Shown here in pieces: positions 42,666-42,875 of a stretch of 42,875 bases of DNA. The DNA comes from Syntrophomonadaceae bacterium. GTDB lineage: Bacteria; Bacillota; Dethiobacteria; DTU022. The translations under genes and the position numbers were made by a program. The stretch lies in the NCBI GenBank assembly GCA_003567725.1, contig PWYU01000064.1, positions 1 to 42,875 of the forward strand. The letters are read 5' to 3'. The notes beneath the pieces are model-generated. The model had not been told where the DNA came from, searched no databases, and worked only from the letters and a program-made list of their open reading frames with translations. Within the stretch, counting starts at the first letter, position 1; each line of letters opens with the position of its first letter.

Positions 42666-42875
42666 TGCGTTATTATAGCTATAGTCATCAATTGAGTTAT
42701 GCCAGAAAATTATAATTAAATCCTCTTTCCCATCTGTATTGCTATTTGAAATTTAAAAGCCCTATTATATGGAAAATCATCACTACATGAGTATAACATC
42801 TTACCAGTTGATAGTCAAATTATAGAATACTGATCGCGTCAAGCAATTGCAGGTATCTTAGACCCTTTATTCAGC
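42666..42875. other. Gene-free right edge
   Basis: AT-rich, no gene on either strand. Probably the downstream flank of a minus-strand gene outside the window. Confidence 0.4.

Overview
The window looks like a chromosomal segment of a Firmicute of the class Clostridia (anaerobic, moderate GC, not identifiable to genus). The reasons are a T-box leader, TTGACA/TATAAT-type promoters, strong GGAGG ribosome binding sites, frequent TTG and GTG starts, oxygen-sensitive enzymes (a glycyl radical dehydratase and an Fe-S serine dehydratase) and a miaB-mutS-mutL-miaA-hfq operon. Most genes lie on the minus strand.

Layout. 1-4347 carries a small hypothetical gene and an envelope group: family 4 glycosyltransferase, a tiny two-helix membrane protein, a CapA-like protein and a BPL-N lipoprotein. 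4486-6055 holds a tyrosine recombinase gene with a C-terminal zinc ribbon, flanked by inverted copies of a dispersed repeat. 6162-8762 (plus strand) is leuA behind a leucine T-box, then lexA with its own palindromic operator. 8820-17380 is hflX and the overlapping miaB-mutS-mutL-miaA-hfq operon. 17579-20364 has an alpha/beta hydrolase, a ferredoxin, a DedA membrane protein and a ROK sugar kinase. 20537-25631 is proline metabolism: proC-proB-proA and rocD. Between rocD and proC lies a compact promoter-to-terminator unit predicted to make a highly structured RNA of about 340 nt. 25802-26262 has tRNA-Trp and a nest of repeats. 26348-31219 is trans-4-hydroxyproline dehydratase (HypD), its activase and a fused L-serine dehydratase. 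31257-35528 has an ABC exporter, RtcB and SurE. 35644-42463 is S-adenosylmethionine by-product recycling (mtnA, a methylthio-nucleoside phosphorylase, an MTA/SAH deaminase, ahcY, adenosine kinase), interrupted by a Thr-Tyr-Lys tRNA array and two transposase remnants.

How the genes work together. HypD turns hydroxyproline into pyrroline-5-carboxylate (P5C) and RocD makes P5C from ornithine. ProC reduces P5C to proline, and ProB/ProA supply it from glutamate. In the right-hand part, AhcY and adenosine kinase remove S-adenosylhomocysteine. The deaminase, an MtnP-family phosphorylase whose base-binding residues look suited to 6-oxopurines, and MtnA suggest that methylthioadenosine is processed through methylthioinosine.

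The most interesting items are the structured RNA at 24033-24373, the recombinase flanked by inverted repeats at 4486-6055, the repeat families, the 6-oxopurine-type phosphorylase paired with a deaminase, a cysteine-rich adenosine kinase, and likely ATT start codons.
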